Shown here piece by piece: positions 1 through 9,610 of a stretch of 64,000 bases of DNA. The notes under the pieces are model-generated. The model did not search any database. It worked only from the letters and a program-made list of their open reading frames with translations, and was not told the origin of the DNA. Each line of letters opens with the position of its first letter. Positions within the stretch are counted from its first letter, which is position 1. The position numbers were made by a program, and so were the translations under genes. This DNA is from Sphaerochaetaceae bacterium (GTDB taxonomy: Bacteria; Spirochaetota; Spirochaetia; Sphaerochaetales; Sphaerochaetaceae): the NCBI GenBank assembly GCA_024405015.1, contig JAKSPE010000008.1:1-64000 (forward strand), read 5' to 3'.

Positions 1-363
1 TCAATCCTAGGCAAAATATCGTTCTAAGTAGACGCCAGAACCGCATTTAAGGGCTCTTGATCAGTGATAATACCAAGTCCTCAACTACACACAAAAGAGG
101 CGTGGCTCGCGTATAGTAAGGCATTTTCGTCTCGGATTAATTCTTTGCTTACTAAGAAATAGCCGCTTCAACTTCGCACATCGCCGTGGCAGACGAAAAG
201 GACTCGAATCTTTCTCTCCATAAGTGTTTATATCCTTACTGCGAATGTAGTTATTGACATATCGCCAACAGAGTATTTTCACATAAATCTCCGTAAATAT
301 TCATTCGTGGCAGTTTCGTGTAGTACGGTGGAACGTCGTTTGAACGCTTCAGCTTCAGGAAAA
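1..363. other. No recognisable gene
   Basis: No convincing gene is visible here. A 65-codon minus-strand reading frame (85-282) starts with GTG seven bases after a GGAG, but its basic, composition-biased product resembles no family I know. The minus strand also carries a string resembling a tRNA T-arm and CCA end near 180-215, without a matching 5' acceptor strand, so no tRNA is called. The stretch lies downstream of the Fic gene on the same strand. Confidence 0.5.
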
Positions 364-1410
364 TCATTCCAATCGGACGTAACGAATGCTTTTTCCCTGG
401 CCTTCCCTTCGGATGGTACCGTCCTTCAACAGTTCCCTAAGACCTCCCTCTATGGAACTGATACTTAAGGATGGACAAAGTTCCATGATATCCTGCTTGG
501 TGAAGTATCCAATCTTATGACTGACTGCCCGACGAACCATTTCCTTTGCTGGAAGCTTTGTTTCCACAATCTCCATTCTGTCTTCGAAATCTTTGTAAGC
601 AGAAAGAATTGTTCCTAGAATGTATTTCACAAACGGCATGAAATCTTCCGTCCCTTCATGCCAACCTTCCTGTGAGGACTGGAGTGCATCATAATAGAGA
701 TCTTTGTGTCTGTTGATCTTGGCTTCCAATGAGATGTACTTCCCCACATAGAAACCATTGCGGTACAACAAAAGAGTTGTCAGAAGACGACTCATTCTTC
801 CATTTCCATCGTTGAATGGATGGATGCACAGAAAATCATGGATGAAGATTGGAATGGCCAAAAGAGGTTCCAATTCCAGGTTTCCGACGGAACGATTATA
901 CTCCTCACAGATTCGCTCCAAAGCTTCTTCCGTCTCATATGGAGCCAGTGGTGTGAACAAGGTCTTTGTCGTTCCATCAGCATAGGAAGCACTGATATAG
1001 TTCTGGACATCCTTGGTCCTTCCTGCCATGGCATTCGGCAAATGATTATAGAGAATCTTATGAAGTTGGAGGATATAGTTTTTGGTGAGCGGAATGGCTT
1101 CAAAACTTTCGTGGATGAGAGACAGAACATCCTTGTATCCTGCAATCTCCGCTTCATTCCTGTTCTTCGGGGAGGTCTTCTCTGATACAAGTTGACGAAC
1201 TCTGAGGTTTGTCGTGACAATGCCCTCGATGGCGTTGGAAGCTTCCGTACTCTGGACTTTTGCAATCGCGACAAGTTTATCCAAATCCTCTGGTCTCTGA
1301 GCAAGATAAAGCTCCTGCTTCCCTGCGGCTTTGTAGATTGCAGCAACAAGCTTCAAGATTTCTGAGTCCCAAGTCTTTTCACCAATTTTCTTATAGTCAA
1401 AGATTCTCAT
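364..1410 (-). CDS. Fic family protein (putative AMP-transferase), self-inhibited class
   Basis: A 348-residue Fic-domain protein. Fic enzymes usually transfer AMP or another nucleotide-derived group to hydroxyl side chains of target proteins. The core motif HPFNDGNGR lies at residues 197-205, followed by R208, and contains the catalytic His and the Mg/phosphate-binding residues. An N-terminal SNAIEG at residues 58-63 fits the [S/T]xxxE[G/N] inhibitory helix, so the protein looks self-inhibited (class II) and needs no separate antitoxin. The C-terminal ~70 residues look like a winged-helix domain, as in many stand-alone bacterial Fic proteins. It is monocistronic with its own promoter. Target and biological role cannot be read from the sequence; family assignment is firm. 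Confidence 0.93.
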   Translation of the reverse strand: MRIFDYKKIGEKTWDSEILKLVAAIYKAAGKQELYLAQRPEDLDKLVAIAKVQSTEASNAIEGIVTTNLRVRQLVSEKTSPKNRNEAEIAGYKDVLSLIHESFEAIPLTKNYILQLHKILYNHLPNAMAGRTKDVQNYISASYADGTTKTLFTPLAPYETEEALERICEEYNRSVGNLELEPLLAIPIFIHDFLCIHPFNDGNGRMSRLLTTLLLYRNGFYVGKYISLEAKINRHKDLYYDALQSSQEGWHEGTEDFMPFVKYILGTILSAYKDFEDRMEIVETKLPAKEMVRRAVSHKIGYFTKQDIMELCPSLSISSIEGGLRELLKDGTIRREGQGKSIRYVRLE

Positions 1411-1437
1411 TCCCTTATTTTCTCCATTTGCCCTTAT

Positions 1438-1465
1438 TTTATATCGATTTTTAATGGCAAATCAA
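1438..1465 (-). promoter_or_regulatory. Probable sigma-70 promoter of the Fic gene
   Basis: Read on the minus strand: -35 TTGATT (1460-1465), a 16-bp spacer and -10 TATAAA (1438-1443). It ends 27 bases upstream of the Fic start codon. Predicted by motif only. Confidence 0.5.
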
Positions 1466-1630
1466 GAAAAAAGACTAAAATGAGCTAATTTTGAGAACAA
1501 AAAGAAGTTCCTATTTCATCTTCTACAGACACCGAAATCATAGCCATTTATGAAACCCAATTGCCAATTTTTACCTTACTCATTGATTAAAACGCCAATA
1601 AAGGTCATACCTTAGGCAGGGGTGTACAAA

Positions 1631-2977
1631 ATGGGAACAATCAACAAGAAGGATCTGACCACAGGGCCAATTGCCAGAGATCTGCTTCTGTATGCGCTTC
1701 CTATCTTTGCAACAGGAATCCTACAGACCCTTTTCACAACAACAGACACCATTGTCGTAGGACGCTTTGCCGGTTATGAGGCCATGGGCGGAATCGGCGC
1801 AACCAATTCCCTGATTCACCTGCTGATCAATCTGTTTTTGGGTCTTTCTGTTGGTGTAAACGTTTTGGTTGCAAAACTTTATGGTGCAAAAGATGACGAA
1901 GGTGTCAGCCAGACCATCCACACTGCCGTACTTCTGAGCCTTTTGTCTGGTCTTGTCCTTGCCCTTGTGGGAGTTACTCTTTCAAGGCAGTTTCTCCAGT
2001 GGATGGGCACCCCTGAAGATGTCATAGACCATGCAGTTCTCTACATCACCATCTATTTCATCGGCATGCCGACTCATTTGCTGTACACCTTCGGCGCAGC
2101 CATTCTCAGAGCAGTGGGAGACTCTCGCCACCCACTGCAGTTTCTTGCCTTCTCAGGTGTTCTCAATGTTGTGCTGAATCTGATTCTGGTTGCCCTGTTC
2201 CATTTTGGGGTTGCAGGTGTCGCCATTGCAACAGTCGTTTCAGAGCTCATTGCCTCTGTGCTTGTCATGAATCTTCTGAGAAAGGAAAAGGGAGCCCTTC
2301 ACTTCTCCATCCGAAAGCTCAGCATCAAATGGAAACACATGGCCGAGATTCTCAGAGTCGGAATCCCATCTGGTCTTCAGTCCATTCTGTTCTCCTTCTC
2401 CAATGTCATTCTGCAGTCATCGGTCAACTCGTTGGGAAGTCTGGCTGTCGCAGGAAACACAGCAGCTGCCAGCATTGACAGTGTCTTTTCCATGGTGGGA
2501 CAGTCCATCGGTCATGCGACATTAAGTTTTGTCAGCCAGAATGTCGGAGCTAAGAAATATCAAAGATTGAACGCCATTTTGAGAACTTCCATCACGGTTT
2601 CCCTTGTCGTGGGTGCTGTCATGGGAGGTGCCATCTATTTTATTGGCCCAATGGTTCTCAGCCTGTTTACCGAAGATGCAAGAGTCATCGAATATGGTAT
2701 GATGCGAGTTCTGGTGACCTTGGTCCCATACTTCATTGCAAACCTTCAGAACACCATGGTATCGGCAGTCCGCGGTCTTGGATATGCCCTGTATCCGATG
2801 TTCTCCTCCATTTTCTGCACCTGTATTTTCCGTCTCATCTGGGTAAAGACCGTATTCCCGATCTACCCGACCATCGCAAGCCTGTATCTTTCCTATCCGA
2901 TCTCCTGGGCAGGTGTCGCACTCTCTCTAATTCCTTGCTATATCGTTATCATAAGGAAACTTAAGAGAAACAGCTAA
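1631..2977 (+). CDS. MATE family efflux transporter
   Basis: A 448-residue multidrug and toxic compound extrusion (MATE) family inner-membrane protein. Members export cationic drugs or metabolites in exchange for Na+ or H+. About twelve hydrophobic segments are visible, and the N-terminal TTTDTIVVGRFAG segment is typical of the family's first helices. The start is placed at ATG 1631, 5-9 bases after a purine-rich CAGGGG, rather than at the in-frame GTG at 1622. The gene sits alone between Fic and mutY. Substrate cannot be predicted. Confidence 0.92.
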   Translation: MGTINKKDLTTGPIARDLLLYALPIFATGILQTLFTTTDTIVVGRFAGYEAMGGIGATNSLIHLLINLFLGLSVGVNVLVAKLYGAKDDEGVSQTIHTAVLLSLLSGLVLALVGVTLSRQFLQWMGTPEDVIDHAVLYITIYFIGMPTHLLYTFGAAILRAVGDSRHPLQFLAFSGVLNVVLNLILVALFHFGVAGVAIATVVSELIASVLVMNLLRKEKGALHFSIRKLSIKWKHMAEILRVGIPSGLQSILFSFSNVILQSSVNSLGSLAVAGNTAAASIDSVFSMVGQSIGHATLSFVSQNVGAKKYQRLNAILRTSITVSLVVGAVMGGAIYFIGPMVLSLFTEDARVIEYGMMRVLVTLVPYFIANLQNTMVSAVRGLGYALYPMFSSIFCTCIFRLIWVKTVFPIYPTIASLYLSYPISWAGVALSLIPCYIVIIRKLKRNS

Positions 2978-3016
2978 GGCAAATTCTTCGCAGATTCAAA
3001 AAGCTTATTTCATCAG

Positions 3017-4135
3017 ATGCCCTCCTTGTGCTACACTCCAGCCATGGACAAATCTTGGATGCAGATGACACAGAATCTCTTGGAATGGTATGCGAAAAAC
3101 GCCAGAGTCCTTCCTTGGAGAACGGACCCGACACCGTACCATGTGTGGCTTTCTGAAATCATGCTCCAGCAGACCCGTGTGGAAGCGGTCATGGGCTACT
3201 ACACACGCTTTCTTTCCGTCTTGCCGGATATCCAGGCACTGGCAAATGCCGACGAAGAGCAGTATCTGAAGCTCTGGGAAGGTCTTGGATACTATTCACG
3301 CGTGCGTAATCTACATAAAGCAGCAGAGCTTGTCGTAAACCAGTATCAGGGAGAGCTTCCACACACAAAGAAGGAACTTCAAAAGTTGCCGGGAATCGGA
3401 TCATACACCGCAGGTGCCATCGCCTCCATTGCCTATGGCCAAAGGGAGCCTGCCGTCGATGGCAATGTTCTTCGCATTCTTGCAAGAGTCTCTGCAGATT
3501 CCAGAGACATCTTGGAGCCTAAAGTGAAGACCGAGGCAGAGCGAACCTTCAAAAGCATCATGGATCTTCAGGACAAGACTTTTCGTGCTGGAGATTTCAA
3601 CCAGGCATTGATGGATCTAGGAGCCACCGTCTGCCTTCCAAATGGAAAGCCAAAATGTGAAGCCTGCCCTCTTTCGGCCTTCTGCAAAGCCCATCAGACA
3701 GGCCATGAAACAGACTATCCGACTCGACTCAAGAAAACAAAACGAAAGATCGAAGAGCGCACGGTGCTGCTTTTACAGTACAAAGACCGTTTTGCCATCC
3801 ACAGACGCCCTGACACTGGACTCTTGGCAGGTCTTTATGAACTGCCGAACATGCTTGGAACCGTAGACGAGGAAGGAGCCAAAGAGCTTTCGCAAGACCT
3901 GGGATTCTCCATTGGCGAAGTCCATTTCATGGGCAAAGCCAAGCACATCTTCTCCCACATCGAATGGCACATGACAGGCTATCATCTGATTGTTGATGAA
4001 CTACAGGAAAACGCGTTGAAAAACGCAGGCTACCAGTTTCAGACAATCAAAGATATAAAATTTTCGTATACTCTTCCCTCTGCCTTCTCTTTCTATTATC
4101 GGTACTTAGCCGAATTGAAACTTCAGTTTTCATAA
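3017..4135 (+). CDS. mutY: A/G-specific adenine DNA glycosylase MutY
   Basis: Removes adenine mispaired with 8-oxoguanine in base-excision repair. The product of about 370 residues has the MutY layout: a catalytic Glu in SEIMLQQTRVE, a helix-hairpin-helix LPGIGSYTAGAI, the catalytic Asp in PAVDGNVLR, a four-cysteine [4Fe-4S] motif (VCLPNGKPKC, EAC, then FC) and a C-terminal NUDIX-like domain that reads 8-oxoG. Seven residues separate the first two cluster cysteines rather than the textbook six. ATG 3044 (MDKSWMQM) is an equally plausible start and matches usual N-terminal length better; neither start has a clear ribosome-binding site. Confidence 0.95.
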   Translation: MPSLCYTPAMDKSWMQMTQNLLEWYAKNARVLPWRTDPTPYHVWLSEIMLQQTRVEAVMGYYTRFLSVLPDIQALANADEEQYLKLWEGLGYYSRVRNLHKAAELVVNQYQGELPHTKKELQKLPGIGSYTAGAIASIAYGQREPAVDGNVLRILARVSADSRDILEPKVKTEAERTFKSIMDLQDKTFRAGDFNQALMDLGATVCLPNGKPKCEACPLSAFCKAHQTGHETDYPTRLKKTKRKIEERTVLLLQYKDRFAIHRRPDTGLLAGLYELPNMLGTVDEEGAKELSQDLGFSIGEVHFMGKAKHIFSHIEWHMTGYHLIVDELQENALKNAGYQFQTIKDIKFSYTLPSAFSFYYRYLAELKLQFS

Positions 4136-4280
4136 ATTTCTGACCACAAAACAGCAAGATACATAAAAATTTCATAAAAAACTTGTCTTCATATGTCAAT
4201 ACAAATCCCTTTTTCCTCAATTGAACAAAGAATTTGAATTTGCTAGAATCCCGATATCAGAAACAAAGGCGGGCAAAACA

Positions 4281-5096
4281 GTGAAGAAAACTACCTACTT
4301 CTTGTTCCTAATCGTACCGATGATTCTTGTCGTCGGAGCTCTGCTCCTACCATTGGTTGGGTCACTCCTTCCAACTTTCTTACAACCTAGTGAGTACGTC
4401 CGCTTTTTTCAGGATGAATACAACAGGACAATCTTCTACAGATCCATCAGACTTTCTTTGATCACAACTGTTCTGTGCATTCTGCTGGGACTTCCGACAT
4501 CCTATTGGCTGTCACTGCTCAGTGAGAAGAAAAGAAGACTTCTGAATTCCCTGATTCTGTTCCCACTGCTTACCAACGCAGTTGTTCGAGGCTTTGCCTG
4601 GATCACAATCCTTTCCAAGAACGGAATCATCAACCAGGCTCTCAAGGCCATTCACCTTCCGACAATCCAACTTCTATATACAGATGCCGCCATCGTCATC
4701 GGTTCCGTCTATCTGTTTCTGCCGGTTATGGTAAACACCCTTTCACCTGTCATGGAGAACATCGGAAGCGAAACAATTGAAGCTGCACACACCCTTGGGG
4801 CAAAGCCGGTAGTCGTTTTCCTGAAGGTTGTGCTTCCACTTTCCTTCTCAGGACTTCTGATTGCAGGTGTCATGGTATTTGCAGGCTCCATATCAGCTTA
4901 CACAACACCAACGCTACTTGGTGGAAACAAGAAGATGATGCTTGCATCGCTTCTTTACCAGCAGACCAATGCCCTTTCCAACTGGGATGCGGCTTCACGA
5001 ATCGCCTTCATCATGCTCATCTGTTCCCTTGGCGTCCAGAAACTCTTCAGCATCATTTCCAAGAAGGTAGACAGAAGGGAGGCCCAGAATGTATAA
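4281..5096 (+). CDS. potB: PotB-like ABC transporter permease
   Basis: First gene of a Pot-type ABC import operon (permease, permease, ATPase, binding protein). It is a 271-residue inner-membrane protein with about six hydrophobic segments. The EAA loop EAAHTLGAKPVVVFLKVVLPL couples to the ATPase. The start is uncertain: GTG 4281 follows an AAGGCGGG ribosome-binding site, while an upstream in-frame TTG at 4221 would add 20 polar residues without one. The family usually carries spermidine/putrescine, but related systems carry other cations and nucleobase-like compounds. The downstream deaminases make a purine-type substrate worth considering. The symbol names the family, not a proven substrate. 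Confidence 0.85.
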   Translation: MKKTTYFLFLIVPMILVVGALLLPLVGSLLPTFLQPSEYVRFFQDEYNRTIFYRSIRLSLITTVLCILLGLPTSYWLSLLSEKKRRLLNSLILFPLLTNAVVRGFAWITILSKNGIINQALKAIHLPTIQLLYTDAAIVIGSVYLFLPVMVNTLSPVMENIGSETIEAAHTLGAKPVVVFLKVVLPLSFSGLLIAGVMVFAGSISAYTTPTLLGGNKKMMLASLLYQQTNALSNWDAASRIAFIMLICSLGVQKLFSIISKKVDRREAQNV

Positions 5097-5874
5097 GCAT
5101 CGCGGACTGAAAGCCATTGCCATCCTGACACTGCTGTTCATCTTTGTACCACTGATTCTGATCATGATCACAGCCTTCAACGAGGCAGACATCATCTCCC
5201 TCAAATTCACGGGAGTCTCCCTTAAGTGGTTCACAAAGGTATTCAAATCCAGATCTCTTACATCGGCTCTGAAGATGTCCTTCAGCCTTTCTCTCAAGGC
5301 AACCATTCTGGGAATCTTCATAGGGATTCTGGCCTCCATCGCACTTGTCAAGATTCCGGGCAAGCTGAGCAATGCCCTCTTGTCCATGTTCCTCTCATCC
5401 TCACTCATCCCTGGTATCGTCATGGGTTTTGTGCTCTTTCGATTCCTTGTCGTCAAACTGGCGATTCCGATGAACACCTCACTGATGTGCGGACACCTTC
5501 TCATCATCCTTCCCTATTCCATCCGTCTGATTTCTGCTGGACTTAAGGAATGTGATGTTTCAATCGAAGAAGCGGCAAGAACACTTGGCTGCAAGCCGTT
5601 CAAGGCCTTTGTCATTGTCGTCCTGCCGGACCTTAAGGGAGCCATCCTGTCAGCCTTCATGATGGGATTCATCAACTCCTTCAACAACATCCCGGTCTCC
5701 ATGTATCTGAAGGGACCTGGCATGAACACATTGCCTTACGCAATGATGAATTACATTGAATACAACTACGACCCGACCGCCAGTGCACTTTCCGTCATGC
5801 TCATGCTTGTGACTGTTGCATTCATGGTCATCATCGATCTGCTGACCGGAAAGAAATCCGATGGAAGAAAGTAG
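5089..5874 (+). CDS. potC: PotC-like ABC transporter permease
   Basis: Second permease of the Pot-type importer, 261 residues with six predicted membrane helices. The EAA motif is EAARTLGCKPFKAFVIVVLP. The reading frame overlaps the end of the preceding permease gene by 8 bp, with GGGAGG just upstream of the ATG, so the two subunits are probably translationally coupled. It would pair with the PotB-like subunit to form the membrane channel. Substrate is unknown, for the reason given under the first permease. Confidence 0.9.
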   Translation: MYKHRGLKAIAILTLLFIFVPLILIMITAFNEADIISLKFTGVSLKWFTKVFKSRSLTSALKMSFSLSLKATILGIFIGILASIALVKIPGKLSNALLSMFLSSSLIPGIVMGFVLFRFLVVKLAIPMNTSLMCGHLLIILPYSIRLISAGLKECDVSIEEAARTLGCKPFKAFVIVVLPDLKGAILSAFMMGFINSFNNIPVSMYLKGPGMNTLPYAMMNYIEYNYDPTASALSVMLMLVTVAFMVIIDLLTGKKSDGRK

Positions 5875-5883
5875 GAGGCATAT

Positions 5884-6876
5884 ATGAGTTTTGGTGAATT
5901 GAAAGGAATCTGCGTTTCCTACGATAACAAGAACATGATTCTGGAGAACCTGGATCTTGAGATCCATAAGGGTGAGCTCCTTTCTCTCCTGGGCCCTTCC
6001 GGTTGCGGAAAGACAACCACACTTCGTGTCATCGAAGGACTTATGGGCACCGTCGGGGGCACTTTCATTCTGGATGGAAAGGACATGACTCACGTCCCTG
6101 TCCATGACAGAGGATTTGGTGTCGTCTTCCAGTCCTATGCACTCTTTCCTCACCTCTCCGTCAGAGACAACATCGCATTTGGTCTCAAGATGAGAAAGGA
6201 GAAGAACAAGGAACTGATCAACGAGAAGGTTGAAAAGATGGCAGCGCTCACAGAGATCACGCCATACCTTGACCGCTTTCCAAAGCAGCTTTCCGGTGGA
6301 CAGAGACAGCGTGTTGCTCTAGCCCGTGCACTTGTCATTGAGCCGAAGCTTCTTCTTCTGGACGAGCCGCTGTCCAATCTCGATGCACAGCTCAGAATCC
6401 AGATGAGAACAACCATCAAGAGAATCCAGCAGGAACTGGGAATCACAACCATCTTCGTCACCCATGACCAGGAAGAGTGTTTCTCCGTTTCCGATCGAGT
6501 CGCCATCATGGATAAGGGAAAGATCGTCCAGTGCGACACCCCAGAGGCAATCTACCACAAGCCTGCAAACGAGATGATCGCTCGTTTCGTTGGTTTCAAG
6601 AACTTCTACAGCGCTGATGTCTACAAGGACCTGGGAGGAACAAACGGTGGTTCTACCCTGTGCTGCTCACGCCCTTCCGACTTCACCATCAATGCAGCGA
6701 ACGGCATTGACGGAACCATTGAGGTCAGAACCTATCTGGGTTCCAGCTACCAGTATGAAGTCAACACAAAACACGGTTTCTTCACAGTGGTTGCCACTGA
6801 GGAAAAGGTCTACAACATCGGAGATGAGATCAAACTCTCCATCTCTGAGGATAAAACAGTAATTATTGGCGAATGA
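5884..6876 (+). CDS. potA: PotA-like ABC transporter ATP-binding protein
   Basis: The 330-residue ATPase that drives the Pot-type importer. Visible motifs are Walker A GPSGCGKTT (residues 37-45), signature LSGGQRQRVALARAL, Walker B LLLLDEPLSNLD and the H-loop VTHDQEE. A C-terminal TOBE-type domain follows, as expected for the CUT2/Pot/Fbp branch. A good Shine-Dalgarno site (GTAGGAGG) lies 5-12 bases before ATG 5884. The gene sits 9 bp after the second permease and 28 bp before the binding-protein gene. Confidence 0.95.
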   Translation: MSFGELKGICVSYDNKNMILENLDLEIHKGELLSLLGPSGCGKTTTLRVIEGLMGTVGGTFILDGKDMTHVPVHDRGFGVVFQSYALFPHLSVRDNIAFGLKMRKEKNKELINEKVEKMAALTEITPYLDRFPKQLSGGQRQRVALARALVIEPKLLLLDEPLSNLDAQLRIQMRTTIKRIQQELGITTIFVTHDQEECFSVSDRVAIMDKGKIVQCDTPEAIYHKPANEMIARFVGFKNFYSADVYKDLGGTNGGSTLCCSRPSDFTINAANGIDGTIEVRTYLGSSYQYEVNTKHGFFTVVATEEKVYNIGDEIKLSISEDKTVIIGE

Positions 6877-6904
6877 TGCCAATAGAGATAAGGAGAAAAA
6901 CCAA

Positions 6905-7951
6905 ATGAAAAAGCTTATGGCTCTCGCAATCGTTCTGCTTCTCGCTTTCGCTGTCTTCGCACAGGGCGCTGCAGAAAAGGCTGAAACACAGACACTTGTC
7001 GTTTCCACATGGGGAACAGCTGAAGATGCCCTCATGGCAGAAGTCTATGAACCATTCGAGAAGATGTACAACTGTAAGGTCATCCTCGACCTCGGAACAA
7101 CAGCTGACAGATACAACAAGCTCATCAACGATCCAAACACAACAGTCGATGTCGTTGAGCTCAACCAGCAGAAGCTTGGTGATGGTCTTGCTGTAGGAAT
7201 CTTCCAGCCAGTTTCCAAGGAAGAGCTCGCAACCATTTATCCAGAACTCATCAAGGCTGGTCAGGACATGATCGATGCCGGTGCAGGTATGCCATACACA
7301 ATGAACGCTATGGGTATCTTCTACAATCCAGAAGTCACAGGCTTTGAGATCAAGAGCTGGAAAGACCTTTGGGATCCAAGACTTGAAGGCAAGATCGCCG
7401 CTCCAGTCATCACATCCACATTCGGACCTGCATTCGTCACCATGTGTTCCAACGCTTATGATGTAGACATCACAGCTGACGGTGGTGCAACAGGTTTCAA
7501 GGCTCTTGCTGACCTCCAGAAGAACATCGCCATCACCTACTCCAAGTCCGCTGATGTCGCAAACCTCCTCCAGAATGGTGAGATCTCTGTCGCTATCGTT
7601 GGTGACTTTGCTGTCCCATCCTGCCTCAAGGGAGATCCAAACGGCATGTTCTTCTTCCCAGAGGAAGGAACTTACGTCAACTTCAATGCTATCTGTATGA
7701 CAAAGAACTGCAAGAACAGAGACCTTGCAATCAAGTACATGAACTACAGAGCATCCAAGACTGTTGCTGAGGGTATGCTCAAATCTGCTAACGAGACTCC
7801 AATCAACACAACAGTTGCTCTCACAGCAGAAGAGAAGGCAAACATCATGTCCGATGCAGATCTCGCAAAGGCACGCTCTGTTGACTTCACTGTCGTATCT
7901 CCAAACTGGGAATCCTGGGTTGACCAGTTCAACAAGATCCTCAACAAGTAA
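6905..7951 (+). CDS. potD: PotD-like extracellular solute-binding protein
   Basis: Periplasmic substrate-capture subunit of the Pot-type importer, 348 residues. An N-terminal signal peptide (MKKLMALAIVLLLAFAVFA) ends at an Ala-rich cleavage region with no lipobox cysteine. The mature part begins with a beta-strand/STWGT segment typical of family 1 binding proteins. Start at ATG 6905 is set by an AAGGAG ribosome site 7-12 bases upstream; an in-frame ATG at 6866 lies inside the ATPase gene and would spoil the signal peptide. The gene is followed within 12 bp by adenine deaminase, which ties transport to purine metabolism. Confidence 0.9.
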   Translation: MKKLMALAIVLLLAFAVFAQGAAEKAETQTLVVSTWGTAEDALMAEVYEPFEKMYNCKVILDLGTTADRYNKLINDPNTTVDVVELNQQKLGDGLAVGIFQPVSKEELATIYPELIKAGQDMIDAGAGMPYTMNAMGIFYNPEVTGFEIKSWKDLWDPRLEGKIAAPVITSTFGPAFVTMCSNAYDVDITADGGATGFKALADLQKNIAITYSKSADVANLLQNGEISVAIVGDFAVPSCLKGDPNGMFFFPEEGTYVNFNAICMTKNCKNRDLAIKYMNYRASKTVAEGMLKSANETPINTTVALTAEEKANIMSDADLAKARSVDFTVVSPNWESWVDQFNKILNK

Positions 7952-7963
7952 GACAGGAACGCT

Positions 7964-9610
7964 ATGCAGGCATACATTTACGATACATCCTGCAAAAGTT
8001 TCAGAAAAGGAAGGTTTTCTTTCGGGAAGACCTTCCTTTCTGTTTCCTTTGAGAACTATGACGAGGAACCGAAGCAGTATGTGATTCCAGGTCTCATTGA
8101 CGTTCACATGCATGTGGAATCCTCGATGCTCTCCCCTAGTGGCTTCTCCAAGGCCACAATCCCTCATGGCACAACCACCATTCTGACAGACTGCCATGAG
8201 ATTTCCAACGTAGCTGGCGTTGACGGACTGAAGACCTTCATGGCAGAAAAGACCGAAAACTCCACGTTCTATGCAATCCCTTCCTCCGTGCCAGCATCTT
8301 CTCTTGAACTTGAGACGTCCAACGCCTCTTTCGATGCAGATGAGATTCGGGCATTCAAAGGAGAACCCCTTGTGCGTGCACTTGGCGAGATCATGAACGC
8401 CAATGACCTTTACAGCGAAAAGGACAATCGCACCAAACGAATCATACAAGCATTCCGACAGACATTCCCACACTACCCTGTGGAAGGCCATTGCGCCAGA
8501 CAGACAGGAGCGAAACTGGACCAGTTCATCGCATCCGGTGTCGATTCAGACCATACAGAACAGACCAGGGAATCCTTTTTGGAGAAGATCTCCAAAGGCA
8601 TGTTCCTTGAATTGCAATATAAGAGCTTTGATCAAGAGATCATAAAGACCATCGTCGACAACCCAGCCTATGACGGCCATTATGCCTTCTGCACAGACGA
8701 TGTGATTGCAGATGTGCTCATGAAGGAAGGACACTTGGATCGTGTGCTTCGCAAGGCAATCGCCATGGGCCTTTCTCCAGAGAGGGCCATCTATGCCGCA
8801 ACCTGGGCCCCTGCCGTAAGACTTCGTCTCTTTGACCGTGGTTGGATCGCTCCAGGAAAGAGAGCCGACTTCATCGTGCTCTCCGACAAGGACAATCTGA
8901 CCATAGAAAGCGTCTGGGTGGAAGGAAAGAAGCTCTACGACAGAAACCTTCCTTATTCCTATGCCGTGAATCTGACAATTCCAATGGGACTTGGCCATTC
9001 CATCAAGCGCAGTCCTGTAAAACCAGAAGATTTCTATCTTCTTGCTCCAAATGGAGATGTTAAAATCCAGTGTCCGCTTCACCAGACGAACAGCACCATG
9101 ACAAAGCGCCATGAACAAACCTGCAAGGCAAAAGATGGAAGACTTGTCCGAGACGATCTGAACATCCTGGCAGAGATTGAGCGCTATGGTCATAACAGCC
9201 CGATTGTTCCGATTCCACTGAAGAACGGACTTCAGGGAAATGCAGCCATCTGTACCTCATGGGCCCACGACAGCCATAACCTTCTGGTGGTGGCAACCGA
9301 TGAGATCCTTGCCGCAAAAGCAGTCAACACCGTCATTGAAAAGCAAGGTGGCATCTGTGCCATCGATGACACAGAACAGATTTTCGTCCCACTTACCTAC
9401 GGAGGAATCGTCTCTGTAGAGCCGTTTGACCGCCTGGCAGAAGGCGTGACAAAGGTCAGAGCATTTCTGAAGCGCCATGGTTATGAGGCAACCGATGAAA
9501 TCATGAGTCTTGCGGTTCTAGGACTTCCGGTAAGTCCAGAGCTCAAGGTCACAGACAAAGGCATGGTGGATACCAAACTGGGAGAAATCGTTGATTGGAG
9601 GATCGGATGA
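7964..9610 (+). CDS. ade: Adenine deaminase
   Basis: Converts adenine to hypoxanthine plus ammonia in purine salvage. The product has 548 residues, slightly short of the usual 570-590; the N-terminal beta-sandwich before the metal site is abbreviated (about 40 residues). Metal-binding and family motifs are IPGLIDVHMHVESSM (H48, H50, E52), VEGHCARQTG, GVDSDHTEQ and FCTDDV. An adenine-deaminase C-terminal domain follows. It is translated directly after the Pot-type binding protein and overlaps the next amidohydrolase by 4 bp, so it is co-expressed with transport. Adenine or a compound degraded to it may be the imported substrate (inference). Confidence 0.93.
   Translation: MQAYIYDTSCKSFRKGRFSFGKTFLSVSFENYDEEPKQYVIPGLIDVHMHVESSMLSPSGFSKATIPHGTTTILTDCHEISNVAGVDGLKTFMAEKTENSTFYAIPSSVPASSLELETSNASFDADEIRAFKGEPLVRALGEIMNANDLYSEKDNRTKRIIQAFRQTFPHYPVEGHCARQTGAKLDQFIASGVDSDHTEQTRESFLEKISKGMFLELQYKSFDQEIIKTIVDNPAYDGHYAFCTDDVIADVLMKEGHLDRVLRKAIAMGLSPERAIYAATWAPAVRLRLFDRGWIAPGKRADFIVLSDKDNLTIESVWVEGKKLYDRNLPYSYAVNLTIPMGLGHSIKRSPVKPEDFYLLAPNGDVKIQCPLHQTNSTMTKRHEQTCKAKDGRLVRDDLNILAEIERYGHNSPIVPIPLKNGLQGNAAICTSWAHDSHNLLVVATDEILAAKAVNTVIEKQGGICAIDDTEQIFVPLTYGGIVSVEPFDRLAEGVTKVRAFLKRHGYEATDEIMSLAVLGLPVSPELKVTDKGMVDTKLGEIVDWRIG

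Noticed and set aside
170..240. tRNA-like T-arm and CCA string on the minus strand
   Set aside because: T-stem has mismatches and no complementary 5' acceptor strand or anticodon arm is found at the right distance.
85..282. 65-codon minus-strand ORF with GGAG before GTG
   Set aside because: No recognisable family and unusual basic composition; it overlaps a tRNA-like string, so it is not called as a gene.
364..1410. Fic toxin with a separate antitoxin gene
   Set aside because: The inhibitory motif is inside the Fic protein itself, and no small adjacent antitoxin gene is present.
6863..8491. 542-codon minus-strand open frame opposite potD and ade
   Set aside because: Antisense shadow of two clearly real genes; its product is Cys/Val/Trp-rich with no family motif and no ribosome site.
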